A DNA stretch of 64,000 bases from Salibacterium halotolerans (GCF_900115625.1 NZ_FOXD01000001.1:1-64000), one strand, 5' to 3'; positions 51,754 to 61,135 are shown, counted from the stretch's first letter. Notes: generated from the letters alone by a model not told the origin. A program made the numbers and translations.

Positions 51754-54531
51754 ATGGCTTATCAACCAAGAACGTATCGCAAATTTTTAGCAGGATCTGT
51801 ATCAGCAGCCATGGTGGCGGCAGCAGGTGCTGCGGTACCAGCGGACGTGCAGCACGCAGATGCCGCTGAGTCCTTCCCTGATATAGATAATGATTACTGG
51901 GCATCGGACTCCATCCAGAAACTTGCTGAAGACGGAGTGATCAGTGGTTATCCAAACGGCGAATACCGTCCTGGTGAAGAGATTAACCGCGGCCAGGTCG
52001 CAGCGATGCTTTCGTCAGCGTTTAACCTGGATGTGAATGAGAATGCAGAGGCTCCTTTTGACGATCTTTCCGACGACAGTTATTTCACTCCTGTTGCGGC
52101 AGCGGTGAAAGAAGCAGGATTGATCCGGGGACGCCAGAACAACACCGAGTTTGCGGCGGGCATGGATTTGTCCCGTGAACAGATGGCAACCATTCTCGTG
52201 AGAGCATTTAATCTTGATGAAAAAGAAGATGCAGAGGCAGACGTCGCGGACCTTGATGAAGTACATGAAAGCCACCGCGGCAGCGTGCGCATTCTGTCTC
52301 AGTATGATATCACCGACACCGCCAACAATATGTTCCGTCCGGATGAAACGGTAACAAGAGCACAGTTCGCTGTTTTCCTTGACCGTGCCATGCAGATTGG
52401 ACAGGATGAAGAAGAAGAAACAACGGTTTCCAACGTGGAAGCGGTAAATAATACGACGGTGGAAGTAAGCTTTAACGGCAGTGTGGAAGGAAATATCGAT
52501 GCCGATCATTTCTCCATTGATCCAAGCCTGGATGTCGTGGACGCGGAAACCATCGCACCGGAAGATTCGGAAGCAAGCCAGAATGCGGAAGGCACTGTTG
52601 TGCGTCTGACAACAGAAGAACAGACTGATGATGAAGAATACAGTCTTTCGTATGACGGCGAAGATACCGGCATGACCTTTACCGGTGGAGCGACGCAGTC
52701 CGGTGACATCACGGTAGATGACGTGTCGGTTCAGTCTACGACCAGCTTTAATATCAACCTCGATGAAGCATTAAATGAAGACTGGGACAGCTCCGATGTG
52801 GAAGAGATGCTTAATATCTCCGTTATGAACGAAGACGACGAAGAGACGGATGTCACGCCGACCAATGTAGAAATCAGTGACGATAGAGAAACCATCATGG
52901 TGGAGCATGCGGACAATGATCTGGAAGGCATGGCCGGCACATTGATGGTGAACAATTTTGAAATGGACTTTGATTATTCCGAAATCAATGTGGATTCCGT
53001 GGAAGCCACCACCAGCACCATTCGTCAGGCAGAAGACCAGCAGCTTGAGTTCACCGTGAATGGAATCCGTCATTTGTCGGTGGAAGAACTGGAAGACGCC
53101 GGCTATGAAGTAGAGTTCCTTTATAATTCCAACAATGCTCCGTTTGATACCGATCAGGCGCAGCAGGAAGGTGTTATCGACGGAACAAGCGATAATCTTT
53201 CTGATACCTTCCGTTACGCTGTTTCGGTTACAGATGAAGACGGAAATGAAGTTGAATCCGAAGAGATGGAAGTCGATGTAAGTTCAGAAAGTGACGTGAC
53301 CGAGGTTACCGAAGTGGCCCTGTTTAATGACAGCGGCAGCCGTTATGAAGAGGACTACGTGACTCCGGCTCAGGAAGGTATGATGTTTGAACCGGTTACC
53401 GGAACCAACGATTTCGGTGACGAAGTGAATGCCGATGAAGCGTCCTTCCCGGCAGTCGAGAGCGTGACGTCAAGTGATGCCTCCATTGCCTACTATAACG
53501 AAGACGGTCTTCAGGTAACCGGCGAAGGGGATGTGACCTTCAGCGTTCATTTTGAAGGCATGGACAATCCAGTGGAATATAACGTAGAAGTTCTGGCCAA
53601 TCAAGAAATCAGCAGCATGGAAGCAGATGAAACGACAAAACGTTATACAACAAACTCCACTTCTGACACATTCACCGTCCTGGATCAATATGATCAGCCG
53701 TACGGTAACGACGAAGAGATCAGTTATACCATCACCGACTCTGACGGTTCCGAAGTGACATCCGGCAGTGCCACGGTAAACAGTGAAGGCAAACTCGATG
53801 TATCGTATCCGGATAATCTTGAAGGCGAGTATGAAGTCGAGTTCACGTATGATAACGAGACCATCGGTACGACAACCCTTGAATTCGTCCAGCTTGATTC
53901 TTCCGAAGTCGATGAGTTCAGTCTTTCCACCGAACCCGAATCGGTCGATCTTCAGAACGCGCTCGAAGGCGGCTCCATTAATCAAGATTCGGAAGAAATT
54001 CAGTTCACCGTTTCAACCGGTGCCATGTATGACGGCATCAACTTGAGTAACAGTGAAATTGAAAGTGCGCTGTCTAACTTGAATGATTCCGGCAGCCTGC
54101 AGGTACGAAGCAGTGACGAAGACGTCGCCACGGTAGCCAGCAGTGATTCAATGAACGTCACCGCGGATGAAGCGCTGGATTTCAACGTGACGGGTCAATC
54201 CGAAGGGACAGCCGAAATTTATCTTGAACACGTGGAAGGTGACTTTACAACCACCCTTGCGCAGGTGGAAGTAGAAGTCGAAAACAGCATTTCACAAATT
54301 GACAGCCTCGAGCTTGCCGATGATGTGGATGCGCTGGACGTATCCCAGGATTCGGAAGGTACATGGCAGATTGATGACATCAGTCAGCTGACATCCTCTG
54401 ATGCACAACTCAGCGCCGACATGATCGCAAGCGTTGCGTATTCCCCGAACGATGAGCAGGCTGTCGTTGAACTCAAAGAAGCCTACGGCGGACAGAGCTT
54501 CGTTGTCAGCGCAATGAATACCTCCTCATAA
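51754..54531 (+). CDS. S-layer protein with three SLH domains
   Basis: A 925-aa exported surface protein. Signal peptide MAYQPRTYRKFLAGSVSAAM with cleavage near ADAAES. Three SLH domains fill residues 40-210 (FPDIDNDYWASDSIQKLAEDGVISGYPNG; FDDLSDDSYFTPVAAAVKEAGLIRG; HRGSVRILSQYDITD), anchoring it to pyruvylated wall polymer. The remaining 700 residues are Ig-like beta domains, extremely rich in Asp/Glu with few Lys. This suits secretion into salty surroundings. It may be the main S-layer protein. AAGGAGGAG lies before the ATG and a perfect palindromic terminator follows. Confidence 0.9.
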   Translation: MAYQPRTYRKFLAGSVSAAMVAAAGAAVPADVQHADAAESFPDIDNDYWASDSIQKLAEDGVISGYPNGEYRPGEEINRGQVAAMLSSAFNLDVNENAEAPFDDLSDDSYFTPVAAAVKEAGLIRGRQNNTEFAAGMDLSREQMATILVRAFNLDEKEDAEADVADLDEVHESHRGSVRILSQYDITDTANNMFRPDETVTRAQFAVFLDRAMQIGQDEEEETTVSNVEAVNNTTVEVSFNGSVEGNIDADHFSIDPSLDVVDAETIAPEDSEASQNAEGTVVRLTTEEQTDDEEYSLSYDGEDTGMTFTGGATQSGDITVDDVSVQSTTSFNINLDEALNEDWDSSDVEEMLNISVMNEDDEETDVTPTNVEISDDRETIMVEHADNDLEGMAGTLMVNNFEMDFDYSEINVDSVEATTSTIRQAEDQQLEFTVNGIRHLSVEELEDAGYEVEFLYNSNNAPFDTDQAQQEGVIDGTSDNLSDTFRYAVSVTDEDGNEVESEEMEVDVSSESDVTEVTEVALFNDSGSRYEEDYVTPAQEGMMFEPVTGTNDFGDEVNADEASFPAVESVTSSDASIAYYNEDGLQVTGEGDVTFSVHFEGMDNPVEYNVEVLANQEISSMEADETTKRYTTNSTSDTFTVLDQYDQPYGNDEEISYTITDSDGSEVTSGSATVNSEGKLDVSYPDNLEGEYEVEFTYDNETIGTTTLEFVQLDSSEVDEFSLSTEPESVDLQNALEGGSINQDSEEIQFTVSTGAMYDGINLSNSEIESALSNLNDSGSLQVRSSDEDVATVASSDSMNVTADEALDFNVTGQSEGTAEIYLEHVEGDFTTTLAQVEVEVENSISQIDSLELADDVDALDVSQDSEGTWQIDDISQLTSSDAQLSADMIASVAYSPNDEQAVVELKEAYGGQSFVVSAMNTSS

Positions 54532-54541
54532 AAGGTGTCTG

Positions 54542-54573
54542 CCCTGCAGAGAATATTCTCTGCAGGGTTTTTT
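54542..54573 (+). terminator. Terminator of the S-layer gene
   Basis: A 26-base perfect palindrome centred on AATATT (arms CCCTGCAGAGAA / TTCTCTGCAGGG) with TTTTTTA after it. Confidence 0.92.
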
Positions 54574-54577
54574 ATCT

Positions 54578-54583
54578 TTGACA
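54578..54583 (+). promoter_or_regulatory. Possible -35 box (TTGACA)
   Basis: A perfect TTGACA lies 170 bases before the SurA-like gene; at 17 bases GATGAT is a poor -10. Suggestive only. Confidence 0.3.
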
Positions 54584-54753
54584 CATTCCTGATACATTGC
54601 GATGATAGATTAGGAACATGAAGAAGAGGTTGTTCGATTAGTTGGGGGGATGAAGCATGCAGGGTTAACGCCGGAATGCGAAAATGACGGCGTAAGCGCA
54701 GTGCGTTTGTTTCAGGTACATCAGTATAAATTTTTAAAAAAAGGAGAATGACA

Positions 54754-55710
54754 TTGATTAAAAAAGTATTATTTGGTTTTTCCCTTGCTTTGATTATTTC
54801 CGTAATGGCTGCATGCGGAGGCAGCGGTGACAGTGGCTCTTCAGGTGACAGCAGTCAGGCAGGTTCAGGCCAAGAACAGTCTGAAGACAGTGGCAGCAGC
54901 AACAGTGAAGGAAGCAGTTCATCGGATTCAGGCAGCGGAAACAGCTCACAGCAGTCCTCCATGCCTGAACCGAAACTTGATAATATTCCGGACACCGTAG
55001 CGACGGTAAACGGCACAGAGATTACCGGCGAAGAATTTAAAACAAGATATCAATCACAGTTTCAACAGCGGGCGCTTCAGGCTCAGATGAGCGGTCAGGA
55101 AATCAAACAGGATCAGCTTAAACAGCAGGTGGCAGACAGCATGGTCGGCCAGGAACTTCTGATTCAGGAAGCAGGAAACCGTAATCTGGAAGCTACCGAG
55201 AAAGAAGTGAACAACCAAATCAGTAATCTGGTGGAACAAAGCAGCGGCATAAAAAATCAGGATCAGCTCTTTTCCACGTTAAAAGAGCAGCAGGGAATGA
55301 GTGAAGAAGAGGTACGTAATCAACTTTCGAATCAAGTAAAACTCGATAAGTTGATTTCAGAAGAAGCCGGCGATGTGCAGCCGTCGGAAGAAGAAATGAG
55401 AAACCTCTACGATCAATTCAAGTCGCAGCGCCAGCAACAGCAGCAGGCCAGCAGTGGCAGTAGCGGCAGTGGTGACAGCAGCAGTGACAGCGGAAGCAGC
55501 GAAGAGAGCAGCAGTGGAAGCGACAGCAGCAGTAGTGAAGGAAGCAGCGGAAGCGGAAGCAGCGACAGCAGCAGCCAGTCGAGTATTCCTTCCTACGAAG
55601 AAATGAAACCACAGCTTAAGCAGCAAATCGTAAGCCAGAAAGAATCTCAGGCCGCACAATCTCTTGTGCAGAGTCTGCGTGAAAATGCGGACGTATCGAT
55701 CAACCTGTAA
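54754..55710 (+). CDS. SurA/PrsA N-terminal-domain lipoprotein lacking parvulin domain
   Basis: About 318 aa. TTG 54754 has AAGGAG at 7 bases; ATG 54748 is too near that site. The signal peptide ends in MAAC, so it is a lipoprotein. A Ser/Gly/Asp linker leads to a SurA_N-type chaperone domain (VATVNGTEITGEEFKTRYQSQFQQ, QQVADSMVGQELLIQEAGNRN, EEEVRNQLSNQVKLDKLI). Where PrsA carries its parvulin prolyl isomerase, this protein has about 50 residues of Ser/Gly/Glu/Asp repeats, then a closing helix (PSYEEMKPQLKQQIVSQKE). It probably helps exported proteins fold, perhaps the S-layer protein encoded just before it. Loss of the isomerase is notable. Confidence 0.85.
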   Translation: MIKKVLFGFSLALIISVMAACGGSGDSGSSGDSSQAGSGQEQSEDSGSSNSEGSSSSDSGSGNSSQQSSMPEPKLDNIPDTVATVNGTEITGEEFKTRYQSQFQQRALQAQMSGQEIKQDQLKQQVADSMVGQELLIQEAGNRNLEATEKEVNNQISNLVEQSSGIKNQDQLFSTLKEQQGMSEEEVRNQLSNQVKLDKLISEEAGDVQPSEEEMRNLYDQFKSQRQQQQQASSGSSGSGDSSSDSGSSEESSSGSDSSSSEGSSGSGSSDSSSQSSIPSYEEMKPQLKQQIVSQKESQAAQSLVQSLRENADVSINL

Positions 55711-55722
55711 TTCCTCCCCATT

Positions 55723-55752
55723 CCCCTGAGCTTTTTGCTCAGGGGTTTTTCA
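55723..55752 (+). terminator. Terminator of the SurA-like gene
   Basis: CCCCTGAGC and GCTCAGGGG with a TTTTT loop and T-run, 13 bases past the stop. Confidence 0.88.
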
Positions 55753-55871
55753 TGACTTCATATTTGGGAACCATCAGGAAACATGTCACATAAAATAGAA
55801 GCGTGAAACCTAAGCGTATAGGGTAACGTATAGGAAGAAGCACGTTTTGTACAGAAGGAGGTTCTTATCAA

Positions 55872-56165
55872 ATGATACCGGCTCTCGCGAAATTTATTAC
55901 CGGCGGGTTCGAAGCACTGCTTGCCATTCCGTTTATCGGCGGCAGCATTGTTGTGTTCACCGGCTACGGGGCACTCGGAACAGCTTTCATTCTACATCTT
56001 GTCGCTCTGGCGATTATGTTTGTGTACCGCCGGTCGAAAGCACCAAATATCTTCGGCCTTGTCACTTCACTGCTAGCCTGGATTCCTGTAGTCGGCTGGA
56101 TTATGCACGTCATCGCAGCCATATGGCTCATCGTTGATGGTGTATCCGATTCGAAACGGGGATAA
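55872..56165 (+). CDS. Small membrane protein of unknown function
   Basis: A 97-aa protein with three predicted membrane segments (ALLAIPFIGGSIVVFTGYGAL; AFILHLVALAIMFVYRRS; GLVTSLLAWIPVVGWIMHVIAAIWLIVDGV) and short charged loops. AAGGAGG lies 11 bases before the ATG. It resembles the small, uncharacterised YqaE/DUF-type membrane proteins of Bacilli in size only; I do not recognise the family. A strong terminator follows. Confidence 0.75.
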   Translation: MIPALAKFITGGFEALLAIPFIGGSIVVFTGYGALGTAFILHLVALAIMFVYRRSKAPNIFGLVTSLLAWIPVVGWIMHVIAAIWLIVDGVSDSKRG

Positions 56166-56198
56166 TCTGAACTTAGGCAGAAGCATATAAATCAAAAC

Positions 56199-56251
56199 AA
56201 TCCGGACGATCATCCTGGATGCTGCGGGCATTCGGTATCGTCCGGATTTTT
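56199..56251 (+). terminator. Terminator of the small membrane protein gene
   Basis: AATCCGGACGAT (56199-56210) pairs with ATCGTCCGGATT, then TTTTG; the long loop contains further GC pairing. Same stem type as at 30117-30171. Confidence 0.8.
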
Positions 56252-56304
56252 TGTGCTGCATGCGTTATGCGCGTGGGGCTGAACAGCTTTTGAGCCGGCT
56301 GCGT

Positions 56305-56467
56305 GACCACTATTTTATGTATATTTTTGCGTAGTGTCCATGGAGCACTGTTTTACGGACACTACGCTGCGGAAAGGAGACGCTGATGGATGCCGGCAGA
56401 GTCCGGGAACCACTAATACTGCGAATAAACATTTTAGTGTCCACTGCCATTTCCGCCCGGATTCTAC
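56305..56467. repeat. Alternating inverted half-site array, partial copy E
   Basis: Half-sites start at 56305 GACCACTA, 56332 TAGTGTCC, 56357 GGACACTA, 56384 TGATGGAT (lost), 56408 AACCACTA, 56435 TAGTGTCC and 56460 GGATTCTA. Steps are 27, 25, 27, 24, 27, 25, exactly the pattern of the full copies even across the decayed fourth site. An eighth site expected at 56487 is not recognisable. It lies between a terminator and a gene remnant. Confidence 0.72.
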
Positions 56468-56539
56468 ATAACATTCCTTTTTGACTGCCAATCAAAAAAT
56501 GTTAACGTGTCTTCACATCCCTTTACAAAAAGCTAGTGC

Positions 56540-56803
56540 TTGTTTCATAAGAGGTTAATATTCATATCGTATGGTTATCGTCAGGGAGAAACTACATACC
56601 GCCAAAGGGGGAGAGTTGAACCAGACAGAATCTGTTCAGGAGACGGTGCTCCGAACTGGGATTTGAATCCGGCATCCATTAATAAAGATATCCGGGAAGC
56701 ATCTTATCAGCAGATATGGCGTTCCATTGAACTGGCGGAACAATTCAAGGCGTCGAACATAACCATTCATCCGGGGCACCAGACAATGAGCGAAACAAAA
56801 TAG
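56540..56803 (+). pseudogene. Remnant of a sugar-phosphate isomerase/epimerase
   Basis: The frame contains APNWDLNPASINKDIREASYQQIWRSIELAEQFKASNITIHPGHQT, typical of the first third of xylose-isomerase-like TIM-barrel proteins, where HAP(F/Y)WDLN is followed by a helix and a metal-binding VHPG. The start is not in register with a ribosome site, the N-terminal strand is garbled, and the frame stops at 56803. About 180-200 residues are missing. It probably was an enzyme gene linked to the ABC importer that starts 39 bases later. Confidence 0.7.
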
Positions 56804-56842
56804 CGGGTTCACAATATAAGGAATATAAGGAGGATACCGTAA

Positions 56843-57877
56843 ATGAAACGTATGTCAGCACTTCTCATTGGAACGATGACCATGAGTCTGATAGCTGCCT
56901 GCGGAGCAAATGAGGAAAGCAGCAGCGGAGCAGGCGCAGAAACGTCAGGTGTATCAGGAAGTCTTAGTTTTTATACCTCGCAGCCGGATCAAGATGCAAC
57001 AGCTCTTGTATCTGCCTTTAACGAAGAGTATCCGGATGTTGACGTGGAAGTTTACAGGTCCGGCACGGAAGAAGTGATCAGCAAGGTGCAGGCTGAAAAA
57101 GAAGCAGGTAATGTTCAGGCTGATGTGATGCTCGTGGCGGATTCGGTTACGTTTGAGTCTCTGAAGGAACAGGATATGCTTATGTCTTATGAATCACCGG
57201 AAGCAGGGGGGATACCGGATGACTTCGTTGATCCGGACCATCAATACTATGGTACGAAAATCATGTCCACTATTCTGGCCGTCAATACAGACAACGTGGA
57301 AGAGATCCCAAACTCCTGGAAAGTGCTCACCGAGGAAGCGGCAGCCGGTGAAAGTATTATGCCTAGTCTATTGTACTCCGGTGCTGCAGCTTACAATGTC
57401 GGGGTGATGAGTCGGAAAGATGAATTCGGATGGGACTTTTTCCAAAACGTAAGCAATAACGGTGTCACGGTTGTACAGGGGAACGGAGGAGTCCTCGAGT
57501 CGGTTGCCTCAGGTGAGAAATCCTACGGTATGGTTGTAGACTTTATTGTGGCCCGCGCGGCGGTAGAAGGGTCACCGGTTGAATTGGTGTATCCGGATGA
57601 AGGGGTACCGGTCATTACCGAACCAATTGGAATCATGAAGAACACAGATAACAAGGAAGCCGCCCAGGCTTTTGTGGACTTTGTCCTTTCTGAACGGGGA
57701 CAGGAAGTTTCAACAGAGATTGGCTACACGCCGATCAGAGAAGGAGTAGATGCTCCTGAAGGATTGGAAACAGTGGATGAATTAAACATTCTTTCCCATG
57801 ATGTGCAGGAGCTTCTTGAAACCCGCGAGCAGGATAAACAGCAGTTTGCCGATATCGTTGGAGCGGCGCAGGAGTAA
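56843..57877 (+). CDS. Iron/phosphonate-type ABC substrate-binding lipoprotein
   Basis: A 344-aa binding protein of the FbpA/PotD-like class with lipobox IAAC. It begins the mature part with a Ser/Gly/Glu spacer, then SLSFYTSQPDQDATALVSAFNEEYPDVDVEVYRSGTEEVISKVQAE, the usual first lobe of ferric-iron, 2-aminoethylphosphonate and thiamine-type receptors. The Tyr-Tyr pair of true ferric-binding proteins is not obvious, so the ligand may be a phosphonate or another anion. AAGGAGG lies before the ATG. It is first of a three-gene importer operon. Confidence 0.88.
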   Translation: MKRMSALLIGTMTMSLIAACGANEESSSGAGAETSGVSGSLSFYTSQPDQDATALVSAFNEEYPDVDVEVYRSGTEEVISKVQAEKEAGNVQADVMLVADSVTFESLKEQDMLMSYESPEAGGIPDDFVDPDHQYYGTKIMSTILAVNTDNVEEIPNSWKVLTEEAAAGESIMPSLLYSGAAAYNVGVMSRKDEFGWDFFQNVSNNGVTVVQGNGGVLESVASGEKSYGMVVDFIVARAAVEGSPVELVYPDEGVPVITEPIGIMKNTDNKEAAQAFVDFVLSERGQEVSTEIGYTPIREGVDAPEGLETVDELNILSHDVQELLETREQDKQQFADIVGAAQE

Positions 57878-57890
57878 GGAGTGACGTTCC

Positions 57891-59633
57891 ATGGATAATA
57901 CAGCGAAAAAAAACCAGGGAGGACCTGCTTCCTGGTTTTCCGCGCTTTCTGCACACCCAGTATTATGGAAACGGATGATGCTTGCGGTCACCTTGGTGGT
58001 ATTGATCCTTTTTTTTGTACTGCCGATCGTCCGCCTTATATGGCTGAGTTTCACTGAAGACGCGGTTCCAACATGGCAGCATTATAATGAGGTATTATCA
58101 GACGCAGGAACATGGACGGTAATACAGAATACGTTCTGGATGGTGCTGGGATCTACTATAATGACTCTGCTTCTTGGGGTATTTATGGCATGGCTGATTA
58201 CGTACAGCGATATACGTGCCAAACAAGCGATTCATGTGATGGTTATGCTTCCTTTCATCATTCCGTCTTATATCATCACTTTATCCTGGACGCAGCTTTT
58301 CCGCGATTCCAGCTGGTTCTCCGGTATACTCCAGTGGCTGCCGGGGAATCTGGAGACTCCCGATTTATACACGCTGCCCGGTATGATATTCATGCTGGGG
58401 CTGTCGAATTATCCATTGGTGTATCTTTTTACCGTAGCCGTTCTTCGGAAAATTCCACAGGAACTGCTATCTGCGGCAAGGGCTTCCGGATCGGGAAAGT
58501 GGACAGTTTTTCGAAAAATTACATTGCCGCTTGCTCTACCAGGCATTACCGGGGGAGGTCTACTCGCATTTCTGGCTAACCTGGATAACTTTGGGATCCC
58601 TGCATTTCTCGGTATTCCGGGAAATATTACAGTTCTAAGCACGGCCATATATCAAGAGGTAGTTGGTTTCGGACCATCCGCTTTTGCCCGGGCAGCTGTT
58701 CTATCCGTTCTGCTTGGTGTTATAGCCCTTCTTGGCACTTTTTTGCAGTGGATGCTTTTACGAAAATCACGGGAGCTGGAGACGGCACATGAAGAGACGG
58801 GGCCTCGTTTCCGTCTTGGTGTATGGAGGTTTCCGGCTGAGACGGCAGTGTGGGTGGCGCTGGTGTTTATCAGTTTTGTACCACTATCTTCGATGGTATC
58901 TTCTTCGCTGCTTTCCGCGTATGGCGTAGATTTCAGCCTGGAGACCATCACATTTTCCAATTACAGTTACATATTATTTGAAAACGAGAAAACGCAGGGA
59001 GCGATTGGAAACAGCCTTATGCTTGCATTATGGACAGCGGTAACGGCGTTAATCGCGGGTACCATCCTGGCATATTACCGGGTGAGGAGGCCTTCGACAC
59101 TCACAAGAAGTACAGAACTCATTACAGGTCTTCCGTATGCACTGCCTGGTATTGTGCTGGCTCTTGCGATGATATTTACCTGGATGGAGCCGATACCAGG
59201 ATGGAACCCAGGAATATATGGAAGTATCGGTATACTAATGATTGCCTACATCACCCGCTTTATGATTTTGCAGGTACGGGGCAGTATGACAGCACTGATG
59301 CAGGTGGATATTTCAATGGAAGAAGCTTCCCATGTATTTGGAGCCAAGGGACTCATCAAATGGAGAAAAATCATGCTTCCTCTTTTGCTCCCCGGTTTAA
59401 TCAGCGGCACAATGCTTGTATTTTTAACATCATTTACCGAGCTTACAGTATCATCTCTTTTGATGTCGGCAGGAAATGAAACTATTGGCGTCACGATATT
59501 TGATTTTGAACAGGCGGGTTACACGCATTATTCCACCGCATTTTCCACTGTTGTGGTTGTTTTAATGCTGATGGTTATTGGTTCGTTAATGCTTGCCCAT
59601 CATCTTTGGAAAAAGAAAGTGGTGAAGACATGA
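57891..59633 (+). CDS. ABC permease, fused two-domain FbpB type
   Basis: A 580-aa permease with two consecutive binding-protein-dependent transport domains of about six spans each, so one protein replaces a permease pair. EAA loops read LLSAARASGSGKWTVFRKITLPLALPG in the first half and EEASHVFGAKGLIKWRKIMLPLLLPG in the second. This architecture is typical of ferric iron (FbpB/AfuB) and 2-aminoethylphosphonate importers. AAGGAG lies 9 bases before the ATG. Its end overlaps the ATPase start by four bases. Confidence 0.92.
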   Translation: MDNTAKKNQGGPASWFSALSAHPVLWKRMMLAVTLVVLILFFVLPIVRLIWLSFTEDAVPTWQHYNEVLSDAGTWTVIQNTFWMVLGSTIMTLLLGVFMAWLITYSDIRAKQAIHVMVMLPFIIPSYIITLSWTQLFRDSSWFSGILQWLPGNLETPDLYTLPGMIFMLGLSNYPLVYLFTVAVLRKIPQELLSAARASGSGKWTVFRKITLPLALPGITGGGLLAFLANLDNFGIPAFLGIPGNITVLSTAIYQEVVGFGPSAFARAAVLSVLLGVIALLGTFLQWMLLRKSRELETAHEETGPRFRLGVWRFPAETAVWVALVFISFVPLSSMVSSSLLSAYGVDFSLETITFSNYSYILFENEKTQGAIGNSLMLALWTAVTALIAGTILAYYRVRRPSTLTRSTELITGLPYALPGIVLALAMIFTWMEPIPGWNPGIYGSIGILMIAYITRFMILQVRGSMTALMQVDISMEEASHVFGAKGLIKWRKIMLPLLLPGLISGTMLVFLTSFTELTVSSLLMSAGNETIGVTIFDFEQAGYTHYSTAFSTVVVVLMLMVIGSLMLAHHLWKKKVVKT

Positions 59634-60706
59634 GTGCAACATTGCAGGATGTGAGAAAAACATTCGGAGACACTGTCGCTTTATCATCTATCGATCTGGA
59701 TATAAAAGACGGGGAATTCATTGCAATGCTGGGACCATCCGGCTGCGGCAAGACTACATTGCTTCGGCTTCTTGCCGGATTCGAAACACCCACGAGCGGA
59801 AATATAAGAATTGATGACATAGAGGCAGTAGAGCCTGGACACATGGTACCGCCGGAAAAGCGTAATATAGGCATGGTGTTTCAATCTTTTGCCCTTTGGC
59901 CGCATATGAAAGTGAAAGAACAAGTGCAGTTTCCGCTGGATCATCATAAATATGTCCCGGACAGGTTCAAAAAACAGAAAAAAGAACGGATGAAGGAGGT
60001 ACTGGAGATGGTCGGACTGCAGCATTATGCGGATCGTATGCCAAATGAGTTATCGGGCGGGCAGAAACAGCGTGTCGCTCTCGCCAGAGCTGTTGCTGCA
60101 CAGCCTTCCCTGCTTTTAATGGATGAGCCGCTGAGCAGTCTGGATGCTGGTCTGCGTCTGGAGATGCGGAGGGAAATTCAAGCCATTCACAGGAAAACAG
60201 AGACCTCGATTGTCTATGTCACTCATGATCAGTCCGAAGCGCTTGCCATGGCTGACCGAGTTATTGTTATGAATCACGGATCGATAGAACAAATCGGAAG
60301 TCCGCGCGATATTTACAGTTTTCCGCAGACTGAATTTACTGCCGGCTTTGTCGGAAAAGCTAATATGGTTCCTGGTACCTTTACACCGGAAGGATTTCAT
60401 CCATTATCTGACACCGATATTGTGTGGCCCTGCACCCGGGTTGCATCGACCTTTATAGAGAATGGAACATTTCCGGTCCGGCCGGAGCAGTTTCAGTTGA
60501 ACCAACACGGAGACGGTCTGAAAGGAAGAGTAGTGAATTCTCAGTTTCAAGGAAAAGAAATGCATTATGTTGTAGAGGTTCAAGGGCATTCATGGACAGT
60601 CGATACCCCGGCAGATGTGCAGCTCCCTATTGGGGAAGAGATATCCATTTCACTGACAGGAATCGAAACACCAAGTCCAAGCCAAACGGTCCATGTTTAT
60701 TCCTGA
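59630..60706 (+). CDS. ABC importer ATPase (FbpC/PotA type)
   Basis: A 358-aa nucleotide-binding subunit. Walker A GPSGCGKTT (residues 36-44), Q-loop VFQSFALWPHM, signature LSGGQKQRVALARA, Walker B LLLMDEPLSSLD and the H-loop THDQ are all intact. The C-terminal 120 residues form a TOBE-type regulatory domain (FPVRPEQFQL, GKEMHYVVEVQG). ATG 59630 overlaps the permease stop (ATGA); the frame extends to 59606 but lacks a ribosome site there. It completes the importer. Confidence 0.93.
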   Translation: MSATLQDVRKTFGDTVALSSIDLDIKDGEFIAMLGPSGCGKTTLLRLLAGFETPTSGNIRIDDIEAVEPGHMVPPEKRNIGMVFQSFALWPHMKVKEQVQFPLDHHKYVPDRFKKQKKERMKEVLEMVGLQHYADRMPNELSGGQKQRVALARAVAAQPSLLLMDEPLSSLDAGLRLEMRREIQAIHRKTETSIVYVTHDQSEALAMADRVIVMNHGSIEQIGSPRDIYSFPQTEFTAGFVGKANMVPGTFTPEGFHPLSDTDIVWPCTRVASTFIENGTFPVRPEQFQLNQHGDGLKGRVVNSQFQGKEMHYVVEVQGHSWTVDTPADVQLPIGEEISISLTGIETPSPSQTVHVYS

Positions 60707-60850
60707 TTCCTGTCGTCGCCCGCAACAAGAACCAGGGAAGATTTACGGTCATACGGACATTCAGCACGTTTTTTCGTTATGAGATAATGATAATAGAACC
60801 CTTTATTACAGGTTTGTGTCATGGATCCTGATCTCTGTGTTATACTATAC

Positions 60851-60896
60851 CCTCTATCCTTTTTTCCACCTCTCTCATACCAGGGGATAGAGAGGG
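60851..60896. other. Inverted repeat in the 60.7-60.9 kb gap
   Basis: CCTCTATCC and GGGATAGAGAGG flank a pyrimidine-rich loop. A TATACT box (60841-60846) lies directly before it. The hairpin could be in the leader of the next small gene or a weak end of the ABC operon. Nothing else is seen in this 237-base gap. Confidence 0.4.
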
Positions 60897-60943
60897 GCAC
60901 ACAGTAGATCAGGATTTTTTTATTCACGGAAGGAGGAAGCCCG

Positions 60944-61135
60944 ATGAGTGAACAGATGACGAAAGCGCAGGCGTTCAAGGAGTTATATGAATTGTTGTTG
61001 TATTATTCTGAAAACCGTGACAAGCCGGTAGACGAGAATTTCGATTTTTTCGAAAGCGTGAAACGGTACTGCGGTATTATTGGTATAGATTACGATGAAT
61101 TCGTGGAAGAACTTGATTTAAAACAGGAGCTGTAA
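60944..61135 (+). CDS. Small acidic hypothetical protein
   Basis: A 63-aa soluble protein with helical character (MTKAQAFKELYELLLYYSENRD, NFDFFESVKRYCGIIGIDYDEFVEELDL). GGAAGGAGG precedes the ATG and a strong terminator follows, so it is very likely a real single-gene transcript. I do not recognise the family; helix pairs of this kind are common in small regulatory or DNA-mimic-like proteins, but no function can be claimed. Confidence 0.7.
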   Translation: MSEQMTKAQAFKELYELLLYYSENRDKPVDENFDFFESVKRYCGIIGIDYDEFVEELDLKQEL

